Part shown: piece after piece, positions 1-7,298 of the stretch | Numbering within the stretch: position 1 is the first letter of the stretch | How the letters are laid out: each line of letters begins with the position of its first letter | Assembly: GCF_023715415.1 (NCBI RefSeq) | Contig: NZ_JAMBOB010000004.1 | Span: 1 to 64,000, forward strand | DNA length: 64,000 bases | Origin: Neobacillus niacini | GTDB lineage: Bacteria; Bacillota; Bacilli; Bacillales; Cytobacillaceae | Reading direction: 5' to 3' | The notes under the pieces: generated by a model | What the model was told of the DNA's origin: nothing | The model's input: the letters and a program-made list of their open reading frames with translations, nothing else | Databases searched by the model: none | Position numbers and translations under genes: made by a program

Positions 1-204
1 TTTTCCTCATGAGAGGAAAAGGATTATCCGGTATTAGCACCGGTTTCCCGGTGTTATCCCAGTCTTACAGGCAGGTTGCCCACGTGTTACTCACCCGTCC
101 GCCGCTAACCAAGAGGTGCAAGCACCTCTTGATTCGCTCGACTTGCATGTATTAGGCACGCCGCCAGCGTTCGTCCTGAGCCAGGATCAAACTCTCCAAG
201 AAAG
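1..204 (-). rRNA. 16S ribosomal RNA, 5' end (partial)
   Basis: The reverse complement contains the universal 16S start (GAGAGTTTGATCCTGGCTCAG at about 198-178), followed by the conserved GACGAACGCTGGCGGCGTGCC and ATACATGCAAGTCGAGCG stretches. Only about the first 200 nt are present; the rest of the rRNA operon lies to the left of the window. The mature 5' end is placed at about 204 by similarity to Bacillus 16S and may be a few bases off. Confidence 0.97.
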
Positions 205-340
205 TTGATATAGCTCATTTGTTACGTTGGCTTAGCTTTTATAAAAAGCTAAAAAATTGTTTGTTGACGTTCTTGTTTGTTTAGTTTTCAAAGAACAAAT
301 TCTTTCACTAATGAGCCCGTCCGATTAAGTAAGCTCGAAA
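205..340 (-). other. 16S rRNA leader with boxA antitermination site
   Basis: The transcribed leader carries TGTTCTTTGAAAACTA (reverse complement of 282-297), the boxA-like sequence that precedes Bacillus 16S genes and recruits Nus antitermination factors. Nearer the gene, an A/T-rich inverted repeat (about 232-254, arms AGCTTTT/AAAAGCT) can pair and probably belongs to the RNase III processing region. Nothing here codes for protein. Confidence 0.8.
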
Positions 341-352
341 GCGACTTCACTA

Positions 353-381
353 ATTTAACATATCCTTCATGTCGGTGTCAA
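353..381 (-). promoter_or_regulatory. rRNA promoter P2
   Basis: On the minus strand TTGACA (376-381) and TTAAAT (353-358) are separated by exactly 17 bp, upstream of the boxA leader. The perfect -35 and the position fit the growth-controlled P2 promoter of Bacillus rrn operons. Confidence 0.75.
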
Positions 382-436
382 CAACTTTTTTAATTTCTTT
401 TTTTCGTTGTGTGACTCACTCGTGAGGACGAGATTT

Positions 437-465
437 AATATAACATGTTCGAAAAATGATTGCAA
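437..465 (-). promoter_or_regulatory. rRNA promoter P1
   Basis: On the minus strand TTGCAA (460-465) and TATATT (437-442) are 17 bp apart, 84 bp upstream of P2. This is the usual P1-P2 tandem spacing of Bacillus rRNA operons. From 466 to 761 I see only A/T-rich divergent intergenic DNA with no convincing gene. Confidence 0.65.
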
Positions 466-761
466 TATAATTTATAATTTTTTTTGATTCCTTTATTTCT
501 AGTTGGAAGTTAAATAACCATTTATTTTAGCATTTTGAAAAGAATAAAGAGTATTTAACAGTCAAAAGATAAATCAGATAAGTGGTGGATTCATAATTCA
601 AACCATTTATGTATATGTAATTAGTAAGAACTTATAAAAGTTTAGACGTACAAAGGAAGAAAGCATAATTTCAGTAATAAGTAATATTTCTTTATTTATC
701 ATCGCTGGAATATCGTATAATAGTAATAACTATATTCTATTTATCATTAAACACAATAGTA

Positions 762-1472
762 ATGGACGTGAAGTCAATGGAGAATGTTGATTACGATATA
801 TTATTAAAGCTTGGTATATCAGCAATTTTAGGACTTATTATTGGGCTTGAACGCGAATTAAAGAGAAAACCTGTAGGACTTAAGACGAGCCTTGTAATAT
901 CTGTGGTGAGCTGCCTACTTACAATTGTTTCAATAGAATCTGCTTATATGTTTCCTGAATCAGATAATGTAAAAATCACCATGGACCCTCTGCGTCTTGC
1001 TGCACAAATTGTTTCTGGCATCGGTTTTCTAGGTGCAGGTGTAATCCTTAGACGGGGAAATGATAGTATTTCCGGTTTAACAACGGCTGCAATGATTTGG
1101 GGAGCAGCTGGAATTGGTATTGCTGTAGGAGCAGGTTTCTTTATCGAAGCGTTTGTAGGTGTCGCCTTACTAATTATTAGCGTAGAGTTGGTACCTTATG
1201 TCATGAAGTTCATTGGGCCAAAGCAATTGCGCGAAAAAGAAATTAGCCTTCAATTATTTATTAGAGATAAAATTCAAATTGAAGATGCAATTTCATTTAT
1301 TATGGGCAGAAAATATATTATCCGAAGGCTCCGCATAAAGGATTTAGATAACGGCGACCATCTCGTGCAGATATTAATAGCGGTAGATTATCGGGAAAAA
1401 ACTACCGAAGTGTATGATTCTGTTTCAAAATTAGATGGCGTTCATAAGGTTGAAATAGAAAGCATGGGTTAA
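762..1472 (+). CDS. MgtC/SapB family membrane protein
   Basis: The 236-residue protein has the MgtC/SapB signature. An N-terminal helix ends in GLIIGLEREL and leads into KRKPVGLKT, and the second conserved block is AAQIVSGIGFLGAGVI, followed by GLTTAAMIWGAAGIGIA. About four membrane helices fill residues 1-150. A soluble, probably ACT-like domain occupies about 160-236. Family members are linked to Mg2+ stress and to modulation of ATP synthase or K+ transport, but the substrate is not settled. The start at 762 lacks a clear ribosome binding site; a second in-frame ATG 15 nt downstream is an equal candidate. No operon partner is evident, as a tRNA follows. Confidence 0.85.
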   Translation: MDVKSMENVDYDILLKLGISAILGLIIGLERELKRKPVGLKTSLVISVVSCLLTIVSIESAYMFPESDNVKITMDPLRLAAQIVSGIGFLGAGVILRRGNDSISGLTTAAMIWGAAGIGIAVGAGFFIEAFVGVALLIISVELVPYVMKFIGPKQLREKEISLQLFIRDKIQIEDAISFIMGRKYIIRRLRIKDLDNGDHLVQILIAVDYREKTTEVYDSVSKLDGVHKVEIESMG

Positions 1473-1507
1473 TTTACTCTTAACTGTAGAAAAAGTAAAA
1501 ATTACTA

Positions 1508-1536
1508 TTGCAAGATTGGTATGAGAAAGATATAAT
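1508..1536 (+). promoter_or_regulatory. tRNA-Ala promoter
   Basis: TTGCAA (1508-1513), a 17-bp spacer and TATAAT (1531-1536) form a near-consensus sigma-A promoter whose expected start falls about 10 nt before the tRNA. Confidence 0.8.
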
Positions 1537-1553
1537 TTTCTTGTACCACATAC

Positions 1554-1626
<73 letters not shown>

Positions 1627-1630
1627 TTTT

Positions 1631-1661
1631 AAAAAAACCCTTGCCTCGCAAGGGTTTTTTT
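1631..1661. terminator. Bidirectional terminator (tRNA-Ala / helicase)
   Basis: AAAAAACCCTTGC and GCAAGGGTTTTTT pair around a short CTC loop. It sits directly after the tRNA on the plus strand and overlaps the helicase stop codon, with a T tract on both sides, so it can serve both transcripts. Confidence 0.9.
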
Positions 1662-3027
1662 ATGTCATTCTTCTACTTTTACTAGAATCCGATTGGGTTC
1701 TTCTCTTATCCCCGGGTCTTACATTCGGACGTTTCCCCTTAACAGAACCTGCTTTAGTTCCCTTTGGCGTGCCTTCTCTTTGTTTTCTTGTACGTGCATT
1801 ACCACCATCATTTTTCAGCTCTGTTTTACGATCATTACCTCTGTTTTTATTCGAATAACCCTTTTTTACTGATGTCTGTGCTGAACCTGCTTTATTATCT
1901 TGCTTACCTTCACTATTATCTAGATTTTGTTTTTGAATTGTAATATTAAGCTCTTTTTCAATCATATCAAGTGTTGGACGATCATCTGAAGAGTAAAAAG
2001 TGATAGCTAACCCCTTGGTGCCAGCCCTTCCTGTTCTTCCAATCCGATGGACAAAGCTCTCAGCATCTTGAGGAATATCATAATTAAATACATGTGTCAC
2101 TCCTTCAACATCAAGTCCTCTTGCTGCGACATCCGTCGCTATCAACAATTGAATATCCCCATCCCGGAAACGTTTCATCACTTGCTCTCTTTTGGCTTGT
2201 GATAGGTCACCATGCAGCTCATCACATAAAAATTTGTGAGATCTAAGAACCTCATATAACTTTGAGACTCTGCGTTTGGTTCTACAAAATATAACAGCTA
2301 AATACGGTCTATGTGTTTCAACCAATTGAATTAATGTTGCTTGCTTTGCTCGGTCAATGGTATGAATGGCAATTAGTTTAACATTTGCTGCTGGTCCCTG
2401 CGTTTTCTCAACTTGGATGTATTCAGGTTTACGCATATGCTTATTCGCTAGTGTCCGTATTTCCTCAGGCATTGTTGCAGAAAAGAGCATAGTCTGACGA
2501 GTCTTAGGTGTTTCCCTGATAATATCCTCAACCTCATTCAGAAAACCTATATGGAGCATTTGGTCTGCTTCATCGAGAACTAGCAATGAAGCTTCTGATA
2601 AGTTAACTGTCCCTCTTCTAATATGGTCTAACAGTCTTCCAGGTGTCCCAACAACGATTTGAACATTTTTCTTTAGCTTCTTTAGCTGCTTTTCAACATC
2701 TTGGCCCCCATAAACTGCAAGCACATCAACTCCATCAATATTTTTGGTCAACTTTTCAAATTCCTCGGTAATTTGTAATGCCAATTCTCTGGTTGGAGTC
2801 ACAATAAGTGCTTGTACATGTGAAGCAAGTGGATTAATTTTTTCTAATATGGGCAGTATGAAGGCGAATGTCTTTCCAGTTCCTGTTTGCGCCTGTGCAA
2901 TAACATCTCTACCACCTATTACGAATGGAATTGCCCTTTCTTGAATGGGTGTCGGTTTTGCTACACCGAATTCCTTTAACTTATTTACGGTCGATTCAGA
3001 AATACCTAATGATATAAAATCAGGCAA
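1660..3027 (-). CDS. DEAD-box ATP-dependent RNA helicase
   Basis: All helicase motifs are present in order: Q motif (KPTPIQERAIP), Walker A AQTGTGKT (about residues 46-53), PTRELALQ, GTPGRLLDH, DEAD in VLDEADQML, SAT in LFSATMPEE, and HRIGRTGRAG in the second RecA domain. Residues 370-455 form a very basic, low-complexity tail rich in Lys, Arg and Gly, as in cold-shock helicases that bind rRNA or mRNA (CshA/CshB-type family). Translation starts at TTG 3027 behind an AGGG ribosome binding site. The likely role is ribosome assembly or mRNA turnover, especially in the cold. Which paralogue it is cannot be decided, so no symbol is given. Confidence 0.93.
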   Translation of the reverse strand: MPDFISLGISESTVNKLKEFGVAKPTPIQERAIPFVIGGRDVIAQAQTGTGKTFAFILPILEKINPLASHVQALIVTPTRELALQITEEFEKLTKNIDGVDVLAVYGGQDVEKQLKKLKKNVQIVVGTPGRLLDHIRRGTVNLSEASLLVLDEADQMLHIGFLNEVEDIIRETPKTRQTMLFSATMPEEIRTLANKHMRKPEYIQVEKTQGPAANVKLIAIHTIDRAKQATLIQLVETHRPYLAVIFCRTKRRVSKLYEVLRSHKFLCDELHGDLSQAKREQVMKRFRDGDIQLLIATDVAARGLDVEGVTHVFNYDIPQDAESFVHRIGRTGRAGTKGLAITFYSSDDRPTLDMIEKELNITIQKQNLDNSEGKQDNKAGSAQTSVKKGYSNKNRGNDRKTELKNDGGNARTRKQREGTPKGTKAGSVKGKRPNVRPGDKRRTQSDSSKSRRMT

Positions 3028-3116
3028 AAATATCCCTACTTTCTCTATCTATAACAATAATTTTTGTCTTATTAATATTGAAGGTTTAACAATAAAAAGG
3101 CAAATATTCTTTTATT

Positions 3117-3151
3117 CCAAAAAAAAGACCTTATCAATGTGATAAGATCTT
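3117..3151 (-). terminator. Terminator of the sulfur operon
   Basis: On the minus strand AAGATCTTATCA and TGATAAGGTCTT (3140-3151 and 3125-3136) form a 12-bp stem with one G-U pair, followed by a run of T. It lies just after the OsmC gene and closes the five-gene operon. Confidence 0.88.
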
Positions 3152-3159
3152 AAATAAGA

Positions 3160-3612
3160 TTAAGCTATAACCGTTGCTTTTACCCAATGATTTTCTATCG
3201 GTATTCCCGCATCCTTTAAGGTTCTGAAAACAGGGCAGCGTAAATCTACTGCTTTTTGTAACTCTTCAATTCTCTCATCAGGCTCTGATGTTTCTAAAAA
3301 TGCTTTTACCAAGACATTTTGAAAGTAAGGTTTTACTGTTAAATCCCCCATTAACCCCGCTACATCTAAATTTCCTTCCACCTCAAAAGAAATTCCTTGA
3401 AGGTCAAATTTCATTTCTTTTGAAATTAACTGAGCCATTACATTTTCACAGCCAATAAGGGAGGCTAGAAGTGTAGACATAGGGTCGATTGCAGAATCCC
3501 TGCCTCCAAATGATATGGGCTCATCAATCGCGATTGTATGTTTTCCTGCAGCCATATCTGTCCGCATTATAGTACCTTTTCCTTCTACTTTAATATTCAT
3601 CATTTGTCCCAT
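3160..3612 (-). CDS. OsmC family peroxiredoxin-like protein
   Basis: The 150-residue protein fits OsmC/Ohr/YhfA. Both redox cysteines are visible, the first in LASLIGCENV (about residue 55) and the second in LRCPVFRTL (about residue 125). Such proteins reduce organic hydroperoxides or handle persulfides in the cytoplasm. The ATG at 3612 has an AAGGCAGG ribosome binding site 7 nt upstream. It is the last gene of an operon whose third gene also carries an OsmC domain, so one transcript encodes two OsmC modules. With the TusA and DsrE neighbours, a role in reactive sulfur chemistry is more likely than a general peroxide response, but that is inference. Confidence 0.88.
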   Translation of the reverse strand: MGQMMNIKVEGKGTIMRTDMAAGKHTIAIDEPISFGGRDSAIDPMSTLLASLIGCENVMAQLISKEMKFDLQGISFEVEGNLDVAGLMGDLTVKPYFQNVLVKAFLETSEPDERIEELQKAVDLRCPVFRTLKDAGIPIENHWVKATVIA

Positions 3613-3634
3613 TCTATTACCTGCCTTCTATCAT

Positions 3635-4804
3635 TTATACTACTACCATTTCCCGTAATTTTTTTGCAGCAGAAGACATCACTTTCAATTTTTCGAAGGC
3701 AATTTCTTCACTATTCATTGGACGTTGTGCAAATGTTCCAAATCCACAATCAGGATTTAAAAATATTTTTTCATCCGGTAAATAACTTCTAACTTCCTGC
3801 ACCCGGGCTAGAATTTCCTCAACAGTCTCAATCGCTTCCGTTCTAGGATTGATAATACCGAATCCCAGTTCTTTCTCACCAAAATTGCGAATAGAGTCAA
3901 TCTCACCTGCACGAGGCGTTGCATATTCAAGTATTAATTGATCAATATTCACATTAGAAAAATAAGGAACCAACAGATCATATGGACCTTTTAACAAGAC
4001 TTCTTCTTGAGTGCTCCAATTACCTCTACAAACATGAACACCAACCCTTGTTCCTCTTCCTAGCATTCCAGCTGTAACCTGGTTCATTAGATCCAAAGCG
4101 AACGCAATTTCTTCCTCTGCATCAGCCTTTGCTGTCAACGCTCCGCACATAAAGGTCCTATTTGCATTTTTCTTGGTAAATACAAGCTCTGTTAAGACTG
4201 GCTCATCAAATTGGACGAATTCAACACCAGCTGAAATCAAATCTTCCAGTTCTTCTCGCAAAACTTTAATAATATCTACTGACAAATCCTCTTTTGTCGG
4301 ATAGGCTTCCTTTGACAATCCTTCCACCCACATCGATCTTGTTAGCAGGTAGGGACCTGGTAGTGCAACTTTCACTGCTTTGTTTGTATGTTTTTTAAGA
4401 AATAAAAAGTCATTAAGTGCTAATGATTTTTTTCGGCTAATTTTCCCGGTTGCTGCCGGATTTGACATTGAGAAAGCTGGAACATCTAATGTTCCGAGTA
4501 TTTCCTCAAAGCTTGCTTTATCCTCAACATAATCAAGAAGCTCAGATACCGTTAGCATCTTTACATTATGTAAATGCTCGGCAACAAATGAGATAAAGTT
4601 GTCCCGCCTCTGTTCTCCATCGGAAACAATATCGATTCCAGCATCCTCTTGCCATTTTAAACATGTTAATACAGCCTGGTCAGCGATAGAATCGAACTCT
4701 GCCTCACTTATTCTACCGGCACGTTTATCACGCATTGCTCGTTTTACTTCATTCGATCTTGGCCAGCTGCCAATAACAGTGGTCGGGAATTGAGGTAATT
4801 TCAC
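3635..4804 (-). CDS. Cobalamin-independent methionine synthase-like protein (MetE C-terminal type)
   Basis: At 389 residues this corresponds to the catalytic C-terminal barrel of MetE alone, as in the B. subtilis YxjG/YxjH pair. Visible blocks are TTVIGSWPRS at the N-terminus, DIVSDGEQRR, VQFDEPVLTEL, GVHVCRGNWS and FLNPDCGFGTF. The HxC and the later Cys are the expected zinc ligands that activate a thiol. It probably transfers a methyl group to homocysteine or a related thiol, with an uncertain donor. GTG start at 4804, with AAGGAGG 6 nt upstream. I see no S-box or T-box in front of its operon, unlike the metICFH operon at 48.9-56.5 kb, so it seems to answer to another signal. Confidence 0.88.
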   Translation of the reverse strand: MKLPQFPTTVIGSWPRSNEVKRAMRDKRAGRISEAEFDSIADQAVLTCLKWQEDAGIDIVSDGEQRRDNFISFVAEHLHNVKMLTVSELLDYVEDKASFEEILGTLDVPAFSMSNPAATGKISRKKSLALNDFLFLKKHTNKAVKVALPGPYLLTRSMWVEGLSKEAYPTKEDLSVDIIKVLREELEDLISAGVEFVQFDEPVLTELVFTKKNANRTFMCGALTAKADAEEEIAFALDLMNQVTAGMLGRGTRVGVHVCRGNWSTQEEVLLKGPYDLLVPYFSNVNIDQLILEYATPRAGEIDSIRNFGEKELGFGIINPRTEAIETVEEILARVQEVRSYLPDEKIFLNPDCGFGTFAQRPMNSEEIAFEKLKVMSSAAKKLREMVVV

Positions 4805-4819
4805 GTATTATCCTCCTTG

Positions 4820-5533
4820 TTAAAATACAATTGAAAGTTTAATATCAATCATTATCATTTGATTAAGAGTTTGATAAATCGGTGATCTCTCAAGTGTATT
4901 CATCCATAAGTCTTCCAACACATTTTCATGTTCTGGTGACGAAACATAAAAGGTACCATCAATATGGCTGACTTTCGGACTTCCAACATCCTCTAACTCC
5001 ATATGGAATAAGACGTTTTCTAAGCCGCCTTTTAATGATAATTCCAGATTATCAATCACAATATTTTTTCGCGAAGCTTGTGCTTTGTACCCAACAGTTA
5101 AACAGGAAGCTAATGAGGCGAGTAAGTAATCAATAGCACTAGGGGCAGGAACTTTTGGGCTGAAGTCTACAGGCTGCCCTGCTGAGAATGTATGGTTTCG
5201 CGAATGAATTTTTACAGATAAATCCTTTTCTCCTCGGACCCGTACACTCCATTCATACCCTTTTGCAGCCTGTAAATCCTTCTCTAGTTCAGCCTCATTT
5301 GTTCCTTTTTTTATAAAGTAACAAGTTGTATTATCACCTGGATTTGAACCAAGAAATTCATGATTAACCATTCTGCACCAGGCCGGCAGGTCTTCGGCAA
5401 CACTTCTCTCCCTGCTTCGGACTTCAAGAATTTGACCATTGTTTAACGGGTCCATTGCTTGTTTTATGATTAATAGTAAGCCCGAGCCACAATCTAAGTC
5501 ACCGCCATCACAGACAGCATGTGCATTTTCCAT
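4820..5533 (-). CDS. TusA-like/OsmC fusion protein
   Basis: Two modules are visible. Residues about 5-75 are TusA/SirA-like, with a Cys-Gly where TusA has CPxP (DLDCGSG) and the block EDLPAWCRM. Residues about 95-237 are OsmC-like, with the first OsmC Cys retained (LLASLASCLTVG). At the position of the second OsmC Cys the sequence is LERSPIYQTL, so the RCP found in the neighbour at 3160-3612 is replaced by RSP. The fusion may pass sulfur from the TusA module to a thiol on the OsmC fold rather than run a two-Cys peroxidase cycle; this is inference. The ATG at 5533 is preferred over GTG 5542 because AGGTG lies 6-7 nt before it, while the GTG overlaps that site. Confidence 0.8.
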   Translation of the reverse strand: MENAHAVCDGGDLDCGSGLLLIIKQAMDPLNNGQILEVRSRERSVAEDLPAWCRMVNHEFLGSNPGDNTTCYFIKKGTNEAELEKDLQAAKGYEWSVRVRGEKDLSVKIHSRNHTFSAGQPVDFSPKVPAPSAIDYLLASLASCLTVGYKAQASRKNIVIDNLELSLKGGLENVLFHMELEDVGSPKVSHIDGTFYVSSPEHENVLEDLWMNTLERSPIYQTLNQMIMIDIKLSIVF

Positions 5534-5548
5534 ATTCTTCACCTGCGC

Positions 5549-5911
5549 TTAATAGGTAATGGAGGCTGCACCCAGGCTAAGGAACTCTACTAATTTCGCT
5601 CCACCAACAATGGTTGCACCTTCAACTAGGTTTTCTTCATCCAACTCTCTTTTCTTGTAACAAGGGCTGCAAACCCAAAGCGTTCCGCCCGCTTCAACGA
5701 AGTTATCCATTAATTGTTTTAAAGGTGCGAATCCTGTCTCGTGAATATCGTCAGCATATCCTTTCGCCGCTAAGTAAGCGCCTTCAACGTTTAGAAACAC
5801 AACTGTTTCCTGACCAGACGCAACTGCTGCATTTGCTACAACAAAACCGACTGTCGCTTTGTCCGGGTTGTTCTTTGCATTTGTTAAACTAACTAAAAAT
5901 TTTCCTGCCAT
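5549..5911 (-). CDS. DsrE/DsrF-like sulfur relay protein
   Basis: The 120-residue product has the DsrE fold pattern. An N-terminal strand (GKFLVSLTNAKNNPDKAT) is followed by a hydrophobic helix AAVASGQETVVFLN and the conserved cysteine region LWVCSPCYKKR, with a CSPC pair. DsrE/TusD proteins relay persulfide sulfur from TusA-type carriers. The ATG at 5911 is supported by GGAGG 8 nt upstream; the open frame extends further to 5992, but that part overlaps the flanking gene and has no ribosome binding site. It lies between two TusA-type genes, which supports a relay role. Confidence 0.85.
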   Translation of the reverse strand: MAGKFLVSLTNAKNNPDKATVGFVVANAAVASGQETVVFLNVEGAYLAAKGYADDIHETGFAPLKQLMDNFVEAGGTLWVCSPCYKKRELDEENLVEGATIVGGAKLVEFLSLGAASITY

Positions 5912-5954
5912 AATAAATTCCTCCGAGTATTCATTTTTATGTAAAAGACTAGAA

Positions 5955-6194
5955 TCAGCCTTTTTCAATATAGTAATAACTGATTTTCCCAAAATCCTTA
6001 CGATCTAGCAGAGTGTGTTTTTGCATTCTACACCAAGCGGGGATGTCTTCCCTTGCACCTGGGTCATAAGAAATAACCTCAATAATCTGACTGCTATTCA
6101 ACTTTTTCATCATTAGGAACAGATTCATAATCAGCTCCCCACACCCTGTAGGTCCAGCATCATAAATATGATCTGGTATATATTGGAGTGACAT
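5955..6194 (-). CDS. TusA/SirA-like sulfur carrier
   Basis: The 79-residue TusA-like protein has its proximal cysteine in GPTGCGEL, where classical TusA has CPxP. A second conserved block DIPAWCRMQKHTLL closely matches the TusA part of the fusion at 4820-5533. ATG 6194 has AGGAG 7 nt upstream and is chosen over an ATG 33 nt earlier. It is the first gene of the five-gene leftward operon and faces the LysR regulator. The likely role is to carry a persulfide (or selenium) on the cysteine; the substrate is unknown. Confidence 0.8.
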   Translation of the reverse strand: MSLQYIPDHIYDAGPTGCGELIMNLFLMMKKLNSSQIIEVISYDPGAREDIPAWCRMQKHTLLDRKDFGKISYYYIEKG

Positions 6195-6243
6195 AATATA
6201 GCTCCTATCAATTAGTAATATTTTCACAGTATTTATTTCAAAA

Positions 6244-6310
6244 ACTGTTCATAACCACTGTTCATTTCTATTATAAAAAAATGTTATGATAAGATAAATT
6301 CAATTTATCT
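6244..6310. promoter_or_regulatory. Divergent control region: palindrome and direct repeats
   Basis: Between the sulfur operon and the LysR gene is a perfect palindrome AGATAAATT-C-AATTTATCT (6292-6310), of the T-N11-A type LysR regulators bind. On the minus strand TATAAT (6270-6275) is a good -10 for the operon and its -35 region falls in the palindrome. Just downstream of that -10, ACTGTTCAT occurs twice (6244-6252 and 6257-6265). Binding by the adjacent LysR protein is inferred from position. Confidence 0.6.
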
Positions 6311-6361
6311 ATTCTACCGATGAATATAAATCGACTCTATGAATACAAAGGTGGTAAGTTA

Positions 6362-7252
6362 ATGGATCTACACCAATTGTTTGTCTTTACGAAGGTGGTT
6401 GAGCATAAAAGCTTTTCTAAAGCAGCCGAAGACATCTTTTTAAGTCAATCAACAGTCAGTTCCCATATTCAAACACTTGAGAGAACTTTAAATGTAAGTC
6501 TATTTGATCGAGTAGGGAGAGAGAACATTCTTACGCCCTCTGGAGAGCGTTTGTATCAGTGGGCGCTGAAGCTTTTATTAATGAAGGACCAAGCAATGTT
6601 GGACTTAAAGGAGGGTGTGACCGAGCTTAGAGGAATGATTCGAATCGGCGCAAGCTCAGTACCTGGGCAATTTATGGTTCCAAAAATGGTCAAGCAATTT
6701 AGAAATCAATACCCAAAAGCAACCTTTCATATTAACCAATCCTCCTCAAAAAATGTGGCCGATAAGGTTTTAAATGGCTCTGTGGATTTCGGTATTATAG
6801 GTGAAAAATATGAAAACGAAAAGCTATGCTATATTCCCTTACTTAAAGAAAGTTTAGTCCTTATAACATCACATCATTCTGATATTGTTGGTTCTGTTGA
6901 TATCCATGATCTCTTACAGTTTCCTTTTATTATGCGAAATTCTGATTCTGGAACGAATTCTCTTATTGAAAAATTTTTGACGAAAAATCAAATTACAAAA
7001 GACCAAATGAATATTGTTGCCTATACAGAAAGTGGACAAAGTTTAATTCAGTTTGTACTCCAGGATATTGGCATAGCAATTATCTCGGAAATGGCTGCAA
7101 GGGAATACTACGATAGAAAGTTACTTAGAATTCATGAAATTAATGGATTCGATAATGAACGATTTTTCTATCTCGTTTATAATCAAAACAAAACCCAATC
7201 AATGTTATCTAAATTATTTATTGAAAGTGCTCCTGAATTGATTAAACCTTAA
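6362..7252 (+). CDS. LysR family transcriptional regulator
   Basis: The N-terminus (MDLHQLFVFTKVVEHKSFSK) and helix-turn-helix AAEDIFLSQSTVSSHIQTLE at about residues 18-37 are typical LysR. Residues 90-296 form the effector domain, including GMIRIGASSVPGQF. The overall pattern resembles CysL-type and selenium/sulfur-associated LysR regulators. ATG 6362 has AAAGGTGG 7 nt upstream and is preferred over an in-frame ATG 42 nt earlier. It is divergent from the TusA-DsrE-OsmC-MetE operon, so it probably senses a sulfur metabolite and controls that operon and itself; the effector is unknown. Confidence 0.9.
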   Translation: MDLHQLFVFTKVVEHKSFSKAAEDIFLSQSTVSSHIQTLERTLNVSLFDRVGRENILTPSGERLYQWALKLLLMKDQAMLDLKEGVTELRGMIRIGASSVPGQFMVPKMVKQFRNQYPKATFHINQSSSKNVADKVLNGSVDFGIIGEKYENEKLCYIPLLKESLVLITSHHSDIVGSVDIHDLLQFPFIMRNSDSGTNSLIEKFLTKNQITKDQMNIVAYTESGQSLIQFVLQDIGIAIISEMAAREYYDRKLLRIHEINGFDNERFFYLVYNQNKTQSMLSKLFIESAPELIKP

Positions 7253-7264
7253 AGCTAAACACGA

Positions 7265-7297
7265 AAAAACGGGTCAGAAAAACTCCGCCCCGTTTTT
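7265..7297. terminator. Bidirectional terminator
   Basis: AAAAACGGG (7265-7273) pairs with CCCGTTTTT (7289-7297) between the convergent LysR and alcohol dehydrogenase genes, giving T tracts in both directions. Confidence 0.85.
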
Positions 7298-7298
7298 G

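Noticed and set aside
5912..5992. N-terminal extension of the DsrE-like protein
   Set aside because: The upstream 27 codons overlap the TusA-like gene's end and lack a ribosome binding site, while GGAGG precedes the internal ATG at 5911.
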